In this document: positions 23,101-35,260 of the stretch, piece by piece | How the letters are laid out: each line of letters opens with the position of its first letter | How positions within the stretch are numbered: position 1 is the stretch's first letter | NCBI RefSeq assembly: GCF_033568475.1 | Contig: NC_133123.1 | Coordinates: forward strand, 17,284,622-17,348,621 | Reading direction: 5' to 3' | DNA from: Henckelia pumila | Taxonomy: Eukaryota; Streptophyta; Magnoliopsida; Lamiales; Gesneriaceae | DNA length: 64,000 bases | The notes under the pieces: model-generated | Database searches by the model: none | Told to the model about the DNA's origin: nothing | Seen by the model: only the letters and a program-made list of their open reading frames with translations | Made by a program: the position numbers and the translations under genes

Positions 23101-26015
23101 AATATCGATGATCTGGTTGTAGGTAACACTTCTGCTAGTGCATTGTGCTGCATGTGTGGCCTACTTGTTAGCGGACCGATATCCAAACGAAGAAAACACA
23201 TGGATTGGATCTTCCAATCCAAATTTCAAGAACGAAAGCCTTGAGATTAGATACATTTCAGCCCTATATTGGTCCATCACCACAATGACCACAGTTGGCT
23301 ATGGGGATATCCATGCTGTCAACTCTTTAGAAATGGCTTTCATCATCCTCTACATGCTCTTGAATCTCGGCTTGACGTCTTACATCATCGGTAACATGAC
23401 TAACTTGGTAGTCGAGGGCACGCGGAGAACCATGGAATTTGTGAGTTTTCTTGTCTTAGCTACAAACATTTTTTGTAGAGAAAGCTTTTTATTATACAAG
23501 TGATCTGAAGTAGTTATTATTGTATTACCTTTTCTCACATGGAATTGTGGAAAGTGTCAGCTTCACATTTCTTGGAAATTTCCAGAATATATAGGGAGGT
23601 TAAGAGTTATCTGTTTTTGGCTTTTGTTAGAGAAACAGCATTGAGGCCACATCAAGTTTCGTGTCCCGGAACCGGTTGCCACCGAGATTGAAAGGGAAAA
23701 TACTGGCTTATATGTGCCTGAGATTCAAAGCAGAGAGATTGAACCAGCAGCAGCTCATCGAACAGCTCCCGAAAACGTTATGTCTAAGCATCCAGCAGCA
23801 TTTGTTCTTGCCTACTCTTGAGAAGGTTTACCTCTTCCGTGGCGTTTCGAGGGAGGTTCTACTTCTCCTGGTATGCAAACTTGCATGACAATGCAAGATT
23901 CTCACAATCTCTTGAAATTTGAAAAGCGTTTCTTTAAAATTATGTTTGGATTGATCAGATTGCGGATATGAAAGCAGAATATGTACCTCCAAGAGAGGAC
24001 ATTATAGTACAGAACGAGGCATCAGATGATATCTATGTTATCGTGTCTGGAGAAGTAGAAATGATGGAATGTGAGACGGAGAAAGAACAGGTTTTTTGGG
24101 TTTTCAAATCCGGAGACATCTTTGGAGAATTTGGAGCATTTTGTTTTAGTCCTCAGAAGTTTACATACCGAACCAAGACGATTTCGCAGCTGCTCAGGTT
24201 CAAAACAAGCTTACTCACTGAAGCAGCGAAGAGTACCAGAGAGAAGGATTATGTAACCATGGCTAAAAACTTTCTTCAGGTTGGTTGACAAGTATATATT
24301 ACCAAAATATTATGCATAATTAATCTCAAATACAAGATAACTGGTTGAATATAAGGTATCAACTTAATTAGGACCTTATATGTTCCCTATAATCCAACCC
24401 TGTAACTAAGATGTAGTCTTTACTCCGTATATATAGCTCATTCTGTTGCTCGAAAAATCGACATGTTGCCTTCATATCACTCCAGTAATAACCAGATTTG
24501 GTTTGGAAAACCAATGTATATTTACGTGGTAACATACATTGTTTCAGCATCACAAAATGCTCCAAGATTTACATATTCGCGATTCGTTTCTTGAAGATGT
24601 AGAAGACAATCGTGGCTCTAACATGTCGATTAGTTTGCTGAGTGTAGCTTGTACCGGAAATGCTTTGTTTCTCGATGAGTTACTCGATTCAGGATTCGAC
24701 CCTGATGTTGGAGACATTAATGGAAGGACCCCCTTGGTATGTTTCTCGAAAACTCGAAACCAAATCTTTGTGTTTGTTGTGATTTATGTTGGCAAACAAA
24801 CATTAGAATTAAGTACTAATAAAATGTATGGAATATGCTCTGGATTTGGAATCTTGTATACGACCGTTTTTGCGAAAAAAACAACAGCATATAGCAGCTT
24901 CAAAGGGGCACGAAGACTGCGTTTTGGTGCTGCTGAAGCATGCTTGTAGCTTACATCTGAGAGGTAAAAGTACAGCCCTTTTGTCTGAATTGGCACATAA
25001 TCTTTGATTTTGGTAGGAAGTAAAAGATTTATTACGACAGATTCTAAGGGAAACACGGCTTTATGGGACGCCATAGCCGCGAAGCAACATTCCACATTCG
25101 ATACTCTGTACCATTGGGCTTCCATCTCTGATCTTCATGTAGCCGGTGACCTTTTGTCTACAGCTGCAAAAAGAAATAACTTCTTTGTGCTGAAAGATTT
25201 ACTGGAACATGGATTTCATGTGGACTCCAAGAATAGCTCTGGGACGACTCCGATTCAGGTTGCAAACATAGAAAACCATGTGGAAATGATGAAGTTTCTT
25301 CTGATAAATGGAGCTGAAGCTGATGAAATGGTTAAAAAGAAGTTTTCTCTATTGGACTCCAACGAAATTCTTCAAGAATTCGAGGCAGGACGTCGCGTGG
25401 CCGTGCCCATGACATCGAAACGAGACGTTGTTCCATCAGGAGGAAACGATCCGAGATGCAATGGGGAAACTTCCAAGTTGCAATGCTCTTGGAGGATCAT
25501 CATATACAGAGGAAATCCCGAAAACTGTCGAAAAGGTCGCTGCGCCGAGCGGGGGAGGTTGATCAGGTTGCCAAGCTCAGTGGCTGAGCTCAAGAGTGTT
25601 GCAGGTATTTACTGGGTAATGCTACATGTACATTGAAAGGTTACACGTTGGTTTACACATTGCACTTGAAATTACATGGTTATCCATGCATTTTATTTGA
25701 AAAAAATCTTTCAAAAATACATGTAGGATAATCATGTAATTTCAAGTGCAATGTGTAACCCAACGTGTAACCTTTAATGTACATGTAGCATTACCCGTAT
25801 TTATATATATACACATATATGCATTGTTTTATGCAGTTGAAGCATAGCTTGATGAATTTGAGTGTTGAAAAGGGTTGTTCAATCTGATTTCAACGATTCC
25901 GGCAGGTCGAAAATTCGGATTTGATGCCACTAATGCATCATTATCTAATGAAGAAGGCGCTGAGATCGACTCAATGGAAGTGATAAGAGATAATGATAAG
26001 GTGTTTATAGTCTGA
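20118..26015 (+). CDS. AKT2: AKT2/3-type Shaker K+ channel, 11 exons
   Basis: Voltage-gated plasma-membrane K+ channel; AKT2 mediates weakly rectifying K+ flux, mainly in phloem. Exons: 20118-20308, 21519-21737, 22105-22263, 22862-22919, 23123-23440, 23631-23870, 23959-24279, 24548-24736, 24888-24963, 25041-25604, 25906-26015; frame is kept throughout, giving 814 residues (Arabidopsis AKT2 is 802). Order: N-terminus with [10 protein letters not shown]1-S6, S4 [10 protein letters not shown]; pore TTVGYGD with GYGD at 268-271; C-linker; cyclic-nucleotide-binding fold (about 390-500); ankyrin repeats (about 530-700); C-terminal KHA domain ending KFGFDATN...DNDKVFIV. The N-terminus, MEF|RNSIEA junction and KHA region favour AKT2 over AKT1 or KAT. 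An in-frame ATG at 20019 exists, but its 33 residues overlap the TATA-like motif and look unlike the family. MITEs lie in introns 1 and 10. Confidence 0.93.
20482..20812. mobile_element. Inverted-repeat MITE in AKT2 intron 1
   Basis: The left arm (GGTCTTATATATGTGTGT...TGTTGATGTCACAATTAC) is matched in inverse by the right arm (GTGTCACATTGGTGACAC...ACACACATATAAAGTTAA). Arms of about 150 bp are imperfect. It is a GTC-ATG-rich palindromic MITE; ends are approximate. Confidence 0.55.
21118..21265. repeat. Dispersed AGCTTATAAGC-type palindromic repeat in AKT2 intron 1
   Basis: Clustered short palindromes (GAGCTTAAAAGCTC, AACTTATAAGTT, AGCTTTTAAGCT, AGCTTATAAGC, AACTTATAAGTT) after GGGTGTTTAGCAGAG. 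This resembles a common plant MITE type that begins GGGTGTTTGG; ends were not fixed. Confidence 0.5.
25614..25796. mobile_element. 183-bp MITE in the last AKT2 intron
   Basis: GGGTAATGCTACATGTACAT at the left is matched by ATGTACATGTAGCATTACCC at the right. The arms pair almost perfectly for about 80 bp (including AACGTGTAACC and CACTTGAAATTACATG), so the RNA would fold into a long hairpin. Flanks GTATTTAC and GTATTTAT suggest an 8-bp duplication with one mismatch, or a 9-bp one with two. It starts only 9 bp after the exon 10 donor. Confidence 0.85.
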
Positions 26016-26145
26016 TTTGGTGAGCATCTGATGAACAAAATAAGTATAAAGTTTCTTGTTTACCCATTCATGACCTTATCAAAGTGTTGCGATAACTTAA
26101 ATTTGCACTCGCAAGAATATAATGAGCTGCTAGCACTTTTTATTT

Positions 26146-26610
26146 GGGAATGGATTCCTACTGTGGCAAGGGCCACAGTGGGGGATGCTGTGGTGTCAAA
26201 ACGACACCACAGCAGCATTTTCCTTTTTTTTCTAAATATATTTTAATTCTTTATTTACATTTTATAACTTTTTGTTTTGTTTTGTTTTATTTTTATTTTT
26301 TAATACATTTTAATTTATATATATGTACTAGTTTTTTTTATCATCTCAAATTTTATTGTGTAATTTTTTTGTTATAATTTATACTTTTATATTGATAATT
26401 TTTGCACTACCATACAAATTTCTTCTTTAAAATATAAATATATTATTTAAATTTTTTAGGCTATTTTTTATATATTTTATTTGTGTTATTTAAATTTTTG
26501 GAATTTTTTTTTATTTTTTTTTGGCATTTCATTTTTCTTTCTTTTAGGAGGAAGACATAGTTTGTCCCCTACAGTGGGACTCCCCACAGCACCATATGCT
26601 GTGGGAATAA
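26146..26610. mobile_element. GC-rich-ended MITE just 3' of AKT2
   Basis: Nested hairpins of TGTGG motifs at the left (CTACTGTGGCAAGGGCCACAGTGG, GCTGTGGTGTCAAAACGACACCACAGC) and at the right (CCTACAGTGGGACTCC, CCCACAGCACCATATGCTGTGGG) enclose an AT-rich core. Outer ends GGGAATGG / GTGGGAATAA pair poorly. It begins about 130 bp after the AKT2 stop, so it may overlap the 3' UTR. Confidence 0.6.
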
Positions 26611-27762
26611 TTTTGGTAACAAAATTAATTTATGGTAATTGTTTAAGAGTACTTGGCTTTATTAACGTTTTTTTATGTTTCCACATTCGATTATTTTAAT
26701 GATTCATTATTGCAAATTTAAATTTTAATATTTGGAGATTACAAAAAAAAATTCTCTTTCATAAGTTGATAGAATATTCCAATTGATAAATTAATGATTA
26801 GCTTGACTTCAAAAAATTAATTAAAGGGTAAATTTTTTAACTATTAAATTCTTGTTAAATTTATTTTATATGAAATAATATATATATATATATATATATA
26901 TAATTTAGTTATATTAAGATAAATTAATGATTTTAAAATTAAATATTATTATATAATGATAATTTTTTATTATTTAACAAGTTCTTATTAGCTTGAGTTA
27001 AAAAAATTAATTTGAAGGATAATTAGATATTAAATTCCTGTTGAATTTATTACCAAAATTATTTTTTATCCGTTTTTTTTCCTCAAGTACACATTTTTTA
27101 ATTTTCAATTTCATCAAATGACTGTTATTTTACATCAGCAAAAGAATAACAATATTAATTTTTTATATGTAATTTTATCATTATCAATTATTATTTCTAA
27201 GAAATAAAAATTATGTACAAATCTACGTAATAATATCAAGTAAAATATTTTAAATTTAGAACGTGAAATGGAAAAATAAAAAATTTAGCAAAATCAAATC
27301 TTAAACAATTTAATTTTGTTACCAAAATTACTGTCACACATCATATGGTGTTGTGCGAATCGGTTCATTTCAACCTACATTTGATCAAATTCCCACTTTT
27401 TAATGTCCACGAGATTTCGAGAATCATTTATAATGAATAATGATTAACTAACATTAATCTTTCTCCCGAGTGCTTGACCAAAAATAACTAAAATTATATT
27501 GCGGAAATGTTCATTATATAGTTTTTGTTTCTTTTTTTTTTGTCCCTCCAAAATTTATAATCAACTTTTCATGTATTTACTATTTTATAATACTTGAGAT
27601 GTTTATAAAAACTAACTATATGAAACCATCTTTTCTTCTTGCTTTATCCTTTTTCTTCACAATTACTTTTTTCTATCTACTATTTCACTAAAAACTTTTC
27701 ACTAACTCCATGATTTGTATTTTAAAAAAAACTTCTGCATTTTTCACTTGTTTATTTTCAAT
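26611..27762. other. AT-rich intergenic DNA
   Basis: Contains a (TA)n tract at about 26879-26902. Nothing else recognised. Confidence 0.5.
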
Positions 27763-27766
27763 GGAT

Positions 27767-27942
27767 AATGCTAAAGGTACAACAAATATCGTGTACAACG
27801 ATATTTACAACAATTATATCGTGAGATTTGCTATTTTATCTTGAGATTTCGTATTCAATTTATCGTGAGATTTTGATATATATAATTTTTACATTGTGTT
27901 GTAAGATTTGTTGTACAAAATTTATTGTACATATAGCATTGC
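27767..27942. mobile_element. Small MITE related to the AKT2 intronic MITE
   Basis: AATGCTAAAGGTACAACAAAT on the left pairs with GTTGTACAAAAT...TTGTACATATAGCATT on the right. The terminal AATGCTA-x-GTACA core matches that of the 25614-25796 element. Internal repeats of ATCGTGAGATTT are present. Confidence 0.6.
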
Positions 27943-28759
27943 ACATTTTCAATATATGCGAAAAACAAAGTACTCTAAACTATATAATTAAGATGGAGTA
28001 TGAATCATTTTATAGAATGTACAAATTAAACATAACTCTCTTGGAAGTTTGAACCCAAATTGGTTTGATATTTCCCTGTTAAACGAGAACAGATAATTTT
28101 CCAAGTGTCAAAATTTTTTATGCTTTTTTTTTCTTTCATTTTACACTCATATTTTTCATGGAATAATTTAAATATTTTAATAAAAATTAAAATATAACAA
28201 AATATGATGTTAAAATTTTCGTGTGCAGTTTTTTTATTAAAAAAAATGACATCAACATAAATAAGTAAGAGCTAAACCAGACATTCGAAATTATTCATTT
28301 ATTTACTTTAGAGTTTAGAGCAGTGCTAAAGTCAAATCAGGTGCAGTTTTCTTTTACTTTGCCATGGAGAAATTTCTTTGTTTCTCATAATTAATAATAA
28401 TTGTTTTCTTTTATTTTCTATAGATGCTCCATTATAATAATGTTTCCTTTCTTTTTCCATTACATTTAAAGAGTATTTTACTATTCCCACAATTTCTTAT
28501 TACTTTGTAGTTGTCATAGATAATTTGGGTTTCTTATATTTGTAATGGAATTAACTGGAAAATTATGTTCCACATTTTGGATTGCAATTTGATATCTTTT
28601 TATTATATTACTTTCTTCAAGATTAATAAAAAAAACAAAAAAGAAAAAGAAAACGGATGTGGTATTAATATATAATTTTTTTAAATGGTATTAATATAGT
28701 ATATATATAGGTATATTTGAGAAAATAGACAAGGTGAAAAATATTTTTTAAAAAAATTA
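27943..28759. other. AT-rich intergenic DNA
   Basis: No gene or repeat with clear ends recognised. Confidence 0.5.
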
Positions 28760-29051
28760 GGGATAATAGTCAAAATAGTCCTGTAAGTTTGCTTGTTTTG
28801 TGATTTGATCATGTAAATATTCAATTTTGGGTTTTGCTCTTATAAGTTTAGTTATATTTTGGTTTTTAGTTCTTTTTCATTTAAGCAATGTTTTAATAAT
28901 CGGACCGGTGATCAAACCGATCTAACTTAAAAAAACGGTCCAACTGGTTGGACTATTTTAACCGAACGTTTGGATCGAAAAATCGTTTATATAATATAAT
29001 ATAATTAATAATATATTTTAAATTATAAAAACCTAAAATTTTTATATAAAT

Positions 29052-29091
<40 letters not shown>

Positions 29092-29622
29092 TTATCTTAG
29101 TTTGAAAACTAAATAACTATACAAATATATTCAAAAAAATTATAAACTCTAATATTAATAAATAATATTTTTAACGAAGAAATTTTTTTTAAATAATGAT
29201 GTATATATATAATAAAATATTAAATTAAGGGTTTTAAATAAAAAACTAATTTTTCAAAAAAAATTCGAAAAACCAAATTTTCGGTTTTTGACCAGTTCTG
29301 TTGGTTCAACCGTTAAAACGATTTTTGGAAGTTTTTCAGATCAAATCAGTGACCGGTTTCGGGTCAAACCGGTCGGTACATTCCGACTTTGAAAACATAG
29401 AATTTAATTGTTGATGTCATAACAGACACGTCATCATTTTTCAATGTCACATAAACATTTTTAGCTGTCACATTATCATTTTTTTATGTCACGTCAAACA
29501 CTCTAAGAAAGGACTAAAAACCAATTATAACTTAACTTATAGGACCAAAACCCAAAATTAAATACTTAGAGGACCAAAACACAAAATGAGCAAACTTACA
29601 GGACTATTTTGACTATATTCCC
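28760..29622. mobile_element. Mutator-like MITE with 9-bp duplication (host of a nested MITE)
   Basis: Terminal inverted repeats of about 125 bp start GGGATAATAGTCAAAATAG at 28760 and end CTATTTTGACTATATTCCC at 29622. The nine bases AAAAAATTA lie immediately outside both ends (28751-28759 and 29623-29631), the duplication length typical of Mutator-like elements, though an A-rich target weakens that test slightly. The second element at 28888-29398 is nested inside. Confidence 0.82.
28888..29398. mobile_element. Nested CGGACCGG-type MITE
   Basis: Left end ATGTTTTAATAATCGGACCGG is matched by right end CCGACTTTGAAAACAT, with further inverse blocks (TGGTTGGACTATTTTAACCG versus CTGTTGGTTCAACCG). 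The middle is AT-rich with a (TA)n tract at about 29054-29085. The arms of the outer MITE continue on both sides, so this element inserted later. Confidence 0.75.
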
Positions 29623-29631
29623 AAAAAATTA

Positions 29632-30010
29632 ACCTTCACAAGTGTATTTGAAATACACCGAGAGTGTCATTTAAAAAAAAAATTCCCTAAGGGATATTTG
29701 AGAAAATAGACTCGGTCAAATATTTTTTAATATATAGCTATAACTTTTGATTCTTATTCTCAAAAAAAAAATTACTTTCGATTTTTTATTTTTTAAAATT
29801 TTTTTTTGAAAACTTTTGATTCTTTATTAAATAGTTTTTCAAACATTTTTATTTATTTTGTTTACAATAACTTCCTATTTATTTTGATTTGGATTACTAT
29901 CTTTAAAATCGAATTAAATGTGTCCATCAGTTAGAGCGCATCAATATGGCAATTATAAAATGAATTAGCTGAATTCAATAAAAAAATGAATTAGCTTAAA
30001 ATTCATATAT
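29632..30010. other. AT-rich intergenic DNA up to the Copia LTR
   Basis: No gene recognised. Confidence 0.5.
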
Positions 30011-30285
30011 TGTTGAAAAATATATTATTATTATGTTGAATATTGAATGTTGAATGTTGAATGTTGAATATTGAGTTGTAAAATGTGGAAAATTAGTGTG
30101 TGATGATGTAGATGATGATGTATTAATTTTTGGACTAATCTCAAATGTGGATCTATAAATAGGTCTTCATTTGTGATGAAAAATACAATTGAGTTGAGAG
30201 AAAAATATTATAAAGTGTAGAGTTTGATATATTTTGAGTTTTGGAGTTTTTACTTTTTACCATAAATTTTTATTTTTTGACAACA
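30011..30285 (+). mobile_element. 5' LTR (275 bp) of the 30-kb Copia element
   Basis: Starts TGTTGAAAAATATATT and ends TTTGACAACA. It carries a short GAATGTTGAATGTTGAAT repeat near the start, lengthened relative to the 3' LTR. A primer-site-like CGTTATCAACACGATC follows. TATAAATAGG at about 30152 is a likely promoter TATA box. Confidence 0.9.
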
Positions 30286-30399
30286 CGTTATCAACACGAT
30301 CGCTTGAAGGTTCTCTATAATTTCCGATGCTCCAAAACACAAAGAGAAGACAAAAATATTCAACAAGTAAGTATATTTATTTTATTTTTTATATATTTT

Positions 30400-30705
30400 T
30401 TTATGTATATATACTAACTGTATTAATATATAATTTCATGTTATTATATAAAAGGTTGGATATGACACTGACCTTATAATAACGTGATATGATATATATA
30501 TTTATTATGTATATATACTAACTGTATTAATATATAATTTCATGTTATTATATAAAAGGTTGTCTATAACACTGATCTTATAATAACGTGATATGATATA
30601 TATTATTGTGTATATATACTAATCATATTCGTATAATATCATATTATTATATACAAGGATGTCTATGACACCAAACTTATAATAATGTGATATGATATAC
30701 ATAAT
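30400..30705 (+). repeat. Three tandem copies (about 103 bp) in the Copia leader
   Basis: Each copy reads TGTATATATACTAA...TTATTATATA(A/C)AAGG...AC(T/C)...TTATAATAA(C/T)GTGATATGATATA. Starts are at about 30403, 30507 and 30608. The third is the most diverged. They lie between the primer site and Gag. Confidence 0.8.
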
Positions 30706-30916
30706 TATTTAATTATGATTATCATTATATGCATCACATGATTATCACGAATTTTTATTCAACACATACTCGATTTTTTTTCTTACCCCCAACGGTCACA
30801 AACGGTAACAAAACGGCTAGTTTTTGGCCTATAAATATGTTCACTCAAACTCATTTTCAATCACACCAAAATTCATTCTTTCTTTCAAAATATTTTCTCC
30901 TCGGTTTTTTTCGAAG

Positions 30917-31650
30917 ATGAAGATGATGGCATTTCTAAGGTTATTTTTCATAACGATTATGATCATCATGCTCACGAGTCTTGTACTCACCGAAGATTAT
31001 CCACCGCACACTTTTCATCTATTTTTAAACATACTTGTACTCGTCGTTTATCCATTATTTTGTATTGTCATATTAATGGAAATTAACTTATAAAATGCAT
31101 TGTTATTTTTCTAGTACCACCATGTCAAATTTGACAAAGTTTAAATTCATTTCTCTCGATATCACTAGAAAAAAACAAAGAATTGTTAATGAGAAATCAT
31201 AAATCCCGACCCAATGTATCTATGACATTTTCAGAAGCAAATGTCGTAAGTAAAAAATGAAAACCAAAATCAAAGGCATAAACTAGATTTTGGTTGAGGT
31301 CGAGGATGTGGTCATGAACGTGGACGTAGAAATGATCGCGGTCGTGGTCACGGCCATGAATATGAAAATAATCGAGATAGTTACTTCAATAACTAATTTC
31401 AAAAGAACGTCACGAACCACCCAAAAAGGCAGCATGAAAATATGAGTGAAAATAAAAATCACTCAAAAAGATATGAGAGTGCTTGTTATAAATGTGGCAC
31501 TTCAAGACATTGATCACGTACCCTTGAACACTTATGTAAGCTCTTTAAAGTATCGATAAAGAGGAAAGAAAAAGAGACCAATTTTGTTGAAAACAGTAAC
31601 CATTTAAGTGGTTCAACTTATTTCAATGCTGCCGATTTTTTCAAATGATT
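30917..31650 (+). pseudogene. Gag remnant of the 30-kb Copia element
   Basis: Only pieces remain. A Gly-Arg-rich stretch (GRGRG, HERGRR, around 31300-31370) and a CCHC knuckle with CYKCGTSRH (around 31480-31510) are the Gag tail typical of this Copia group. The knuckle is followed by TGA at 31511-31513, where the family has Trp (GHWSRTC). The Gag core domain itself was not recognised between the leader and 31140. An ATG at 30917 opens a short frame (MKMMAFLRLFF...) of doubtful meaning. Confidence 0.65.
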
Positions 31651-31782
31651 TCGAGAGCATTGATTAATATATTGGTGGGACTGAATGTAACATGCTATAT
31701 TTTTCATGCATTCTTATGAAACATGCTATATTTTGCATATATATATTATCCTTGATTTTCTTTACTGCATTTTTTTGAAGTA

Positions 31783-34700
31783 TGAAAATGCTATGAGCAA
31801 ACATGGAAATAATATCATGGAAATTTGCATACCGGATAGTGGTACAACGCACACTATTCTGCGAGATGAAAGATATTTCTTGAAAATAAAACCAACAAAA
31901 ACAATGGTGAATACAATATCAGGTCCTGTAGACTTGATTGAAGGTTGTGGTAAAGCACAATTTTTGTTACCAAATGGTACAAAATTTCTGATAAATGATG
32001 CATTATATTCACCACAATCGAAAAGAAATTTGTTGGGTTTTAATGACATATATTCTCATGGACATGATACTGAGACGATAACTGATGGAAATCAGAAATA
32101 TATGTGTTTTACCACATATAAATCAAGAAAGAAATATGTGGTTGAAAAATTATCAATGCTCCCTACTGGATTGCATTATACACATATAAGGCCAATCGAA
32201 TCAAATATGGTGGTTAATAGTTTTTCAATATTAACCAATTGACATGATCGATTGGGACATCCTGGTTCAATAATGATGCGAAGAATTATTGAAAATACGC
32301 ATGGTCATCCATTGAAAGACCAGAAGATCTTTCAGAATAATAAGTTTCAATGTAAAGCATGTTCTCTTGGAAAACTTATTATAAGACCATCGCCAGCTAA
32401 AATCCAAACAGAATCACCCATATTTCTTGAACGTATTCAGGGTGATATTTGTGGGCCAATTCATCCACCATGTGGACCATTTCGATATTTTATGGTATTG
32501 ATCGATGTCTCTAGCAGATGGTCACATGTATGCTTATTTTCAACTCGAAATGTGGCATTTTCAAGATTAATGGCTCAAATAATAAAATTGCGAAATCAAT
32601 TTCCCGGTTATACAAACAAGAAAATAAAACTTGATAATGCTGGAGAATTTACTTCCCAAACTTTCAATGACTATTGTATGTCAATGAGAATTACTGTTGA
32701 ACATCATGTTGCTCATGTTCATACACAGAATGGATTAGCTGAATCATTGATTAAACGTCTACAACTGATTGCTAGATCAATGATTATGAGAACAAAACTC
32801 CCTATTTCTATATGGGGACATGCAATTTTACATGCTGCGACATTAATTCGCATTAGACCAAGTGCATATCATAAATTCTCCCCATTGCAGCTTGCATTTG
32901 GTAAAGAACCAAATATTTCTCATCTGAGAATTTTGGATGTATGGTGTATGTGCCTATTGCACCACCTCAACGATAAAAAATGGGTCCTCAAAGAAAAATC
33001 GGTATTTATATCGGTTATGATAGCCCATCAATCATTCGATATCTTGACCCTCAGACAAGCGATGTGTTTACAGCACGTTTTGCTGATTGTCATTTTAATG
33101 AAGAAATCTTCTCGATGTTAGGGGGAGAAAAAAAACACATCGAAAAAAAAATCACATGATATGTACCATCATTGTTACATTTGGATCCAAGGACCAAATA
33201 ATGTGAGAAAGATGTACAGCAAATTGTGCACTTGCAAAGAATTGCAAATCAAATGTCAGATGCATTTGCAGACACAAAAGGGATAACAAAATCATATATA
33301 CATGCTGTAAATGCCCCTGCTCGAATTAAAATTCCAAATAAACAAATTGAAGACACTCATGATGTCATAAAACGCTTGAAGCGTGGAAGGCCAGTCGGTT
33401 CCAAGGATAAAAATCCTCGAAAAAGAAAAGGCATAGAGAAACACGATGATCATAAAATAGAAAATGATGTTCCAGAAGAAAACCTGATGATGAAAATATT
33501 GTGTCAGAACCACAAACTGACGAGAATCGTGAAATCTCTATCAATTATATTAATACTGAAAAAATATGGAACCGAAAAGATATAGAAGATATTGATGAGA
33601 TATTTTCTTATAATGTAGCTTGTGACATCATAAATGAAAATGAGTATCATGAACCAAAATCTTTTGGTGAATGTAAAACTCGTCATGATTGGGCCAAATG
33701 AAAAGATGCCATCGAGGTTGAATTGGATTCGCTGAATAAACGTAATGTTTTTGGACCTATAGTCCTCATACCTGAAGGTGTAAAACCTGTTGGATACAAA
33801 TGAGTTTTTATTCGAAAGCAAAATGAAAAAAATGAAATAGTCAAATATAAAGCTAGACTAGTTGCACAAGATTTTTCTCAAAGGCCTGGAATTGATTATG
33901 AAGAAATGTATTCTCCTGTTATGAATGCAATTACGTTTCGATATTTGATTAGTTTGGCAGTGTCTGAAAATTTAGAAATGTGTCTTATTGATGTTGTTAC
34001 AGCTTACTTATACGGATCACTTGATAGTGATATATACATGAAAATCCCTGAAGAATTTAAGATTCCTGAAGCACAAAGTTCAAAAACCCAGATAATTTTA
34101 TTCTGTAAAATTGCAAAGATCATTATATGGGTTAAATCAATCCGGCCGAATGTGATATAATCGGCTAAGTGAGCACTTGATGAAAAAAGGACATGTAAAT
34201 GATCCAATATGTCCTTGTGTTTTCATCAAAAAAAAAAAAAACAACATCCGGATGTGTAATTATTGCTGTATATGTTGATGATTTAAATATCATTGGAACG
34301 AATAAAGAAATTCAAGAAGTTATGATGTACTTGAAGGAAGAATTCGAAATGAAGGATCTTGGAAAAATCAAGTACTGTCTGGGTTTGCAAATCGAACAAA
34401 AAGAATGTGGAATTTTTTGTTCACCAGGCAAATTATACAGAAAAGATCCTTAAACGTTTTAATATGGATAAATCAAATCCATTAAGTACTCCAATAATTG
34501 TAATATCATTAAACATAGAAAAGGATCCATTCCGTCCATGTGAAGATGATGAAGTTATTCTTGGTCCAGAAGTACCATATCTAAGTGCAATTGGTGCCCT
34601 TATGTATCTTGCAAATTGCACTAGACCTGATATATCTTTTGCTGTAAATTTATTGGCAAGATTCAGTTCATATCCAACAAAGAGGCACTGGAACGGAATT

Positions 34701-35260
34701 AAACATATATTCCGTTATCTACGAGTAACGACAGATTTGGGACTTTTGTACTCAAAAGACACCAATCAAAGTATCAATTGTTATGCTGATGCTGGATATT
34801 TGTCCGATCCACATAAGGCACCGGATATGTATTTACTCATTGAGGCACATCGATTTCTTGGCGTTCACAGAAACAAACACTCGTAACAACTTCATCAAAT
34901 CACGCTGAGATTATTGCGCTACATGAAGTAAGCCGTGAATGTGTTTGGCTAAAATCAGTGACACAACATATCCAAATTTCTTGTGGATTATCAGTAGACA
35001 AGAAGCCTGTGACGCTATATGAAGATAATGCTGCATGTATTGCTCAAATGAAATAAAGATACATCAAAAGTGATAGAACCAAACATATCCTCCCAAAATT
35101 CTTTGTCTACACTCAAGAACTTGAGAAGAACAAAGATATTGATATCTTTTACATTCAATCAATTGAGAACTCATTAGATCTCTTCACAAAGTCACTTCCT
35201 ACGTCAATATTCAGAAAACATATATATAACATTGGGATGCGCAATATACGGAATATGTGA
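31783..35260 (+). pseudogene. Pol remnant (protease-integrase-RT-RNase H) of the 30-kb Copia element
   Basis: Protease: IPDSGTTHTILRDERYF near 31835. Pre-integrase: HDRLGHPGSIMMRRI after a TGA at 32240-32242. Integrase core: GDICGPIHPPCGPFRYFMVLID, a second Asp in KLDNAGEFTSQ, and a Glu in QNGLAESLIKR (32440-32760). Frame is lost near 33000, where the LGGE motif is in another frame. RT: VYSPVMN...TAYLYGSLDSDIYMKIP and YVDDLNIIGT (33906-34330), split by frameshifts near 34110 and 34430. RNase H: GALMYLANCTRPDISFAVNLLARFS to DRTKHILPKFF (34590-35100). Stops at 33699-33701 and 33801-33803 replace conserved Trp codons (TGG to TGA). The gene cannot make a full Pol. Confidence 0.9.
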
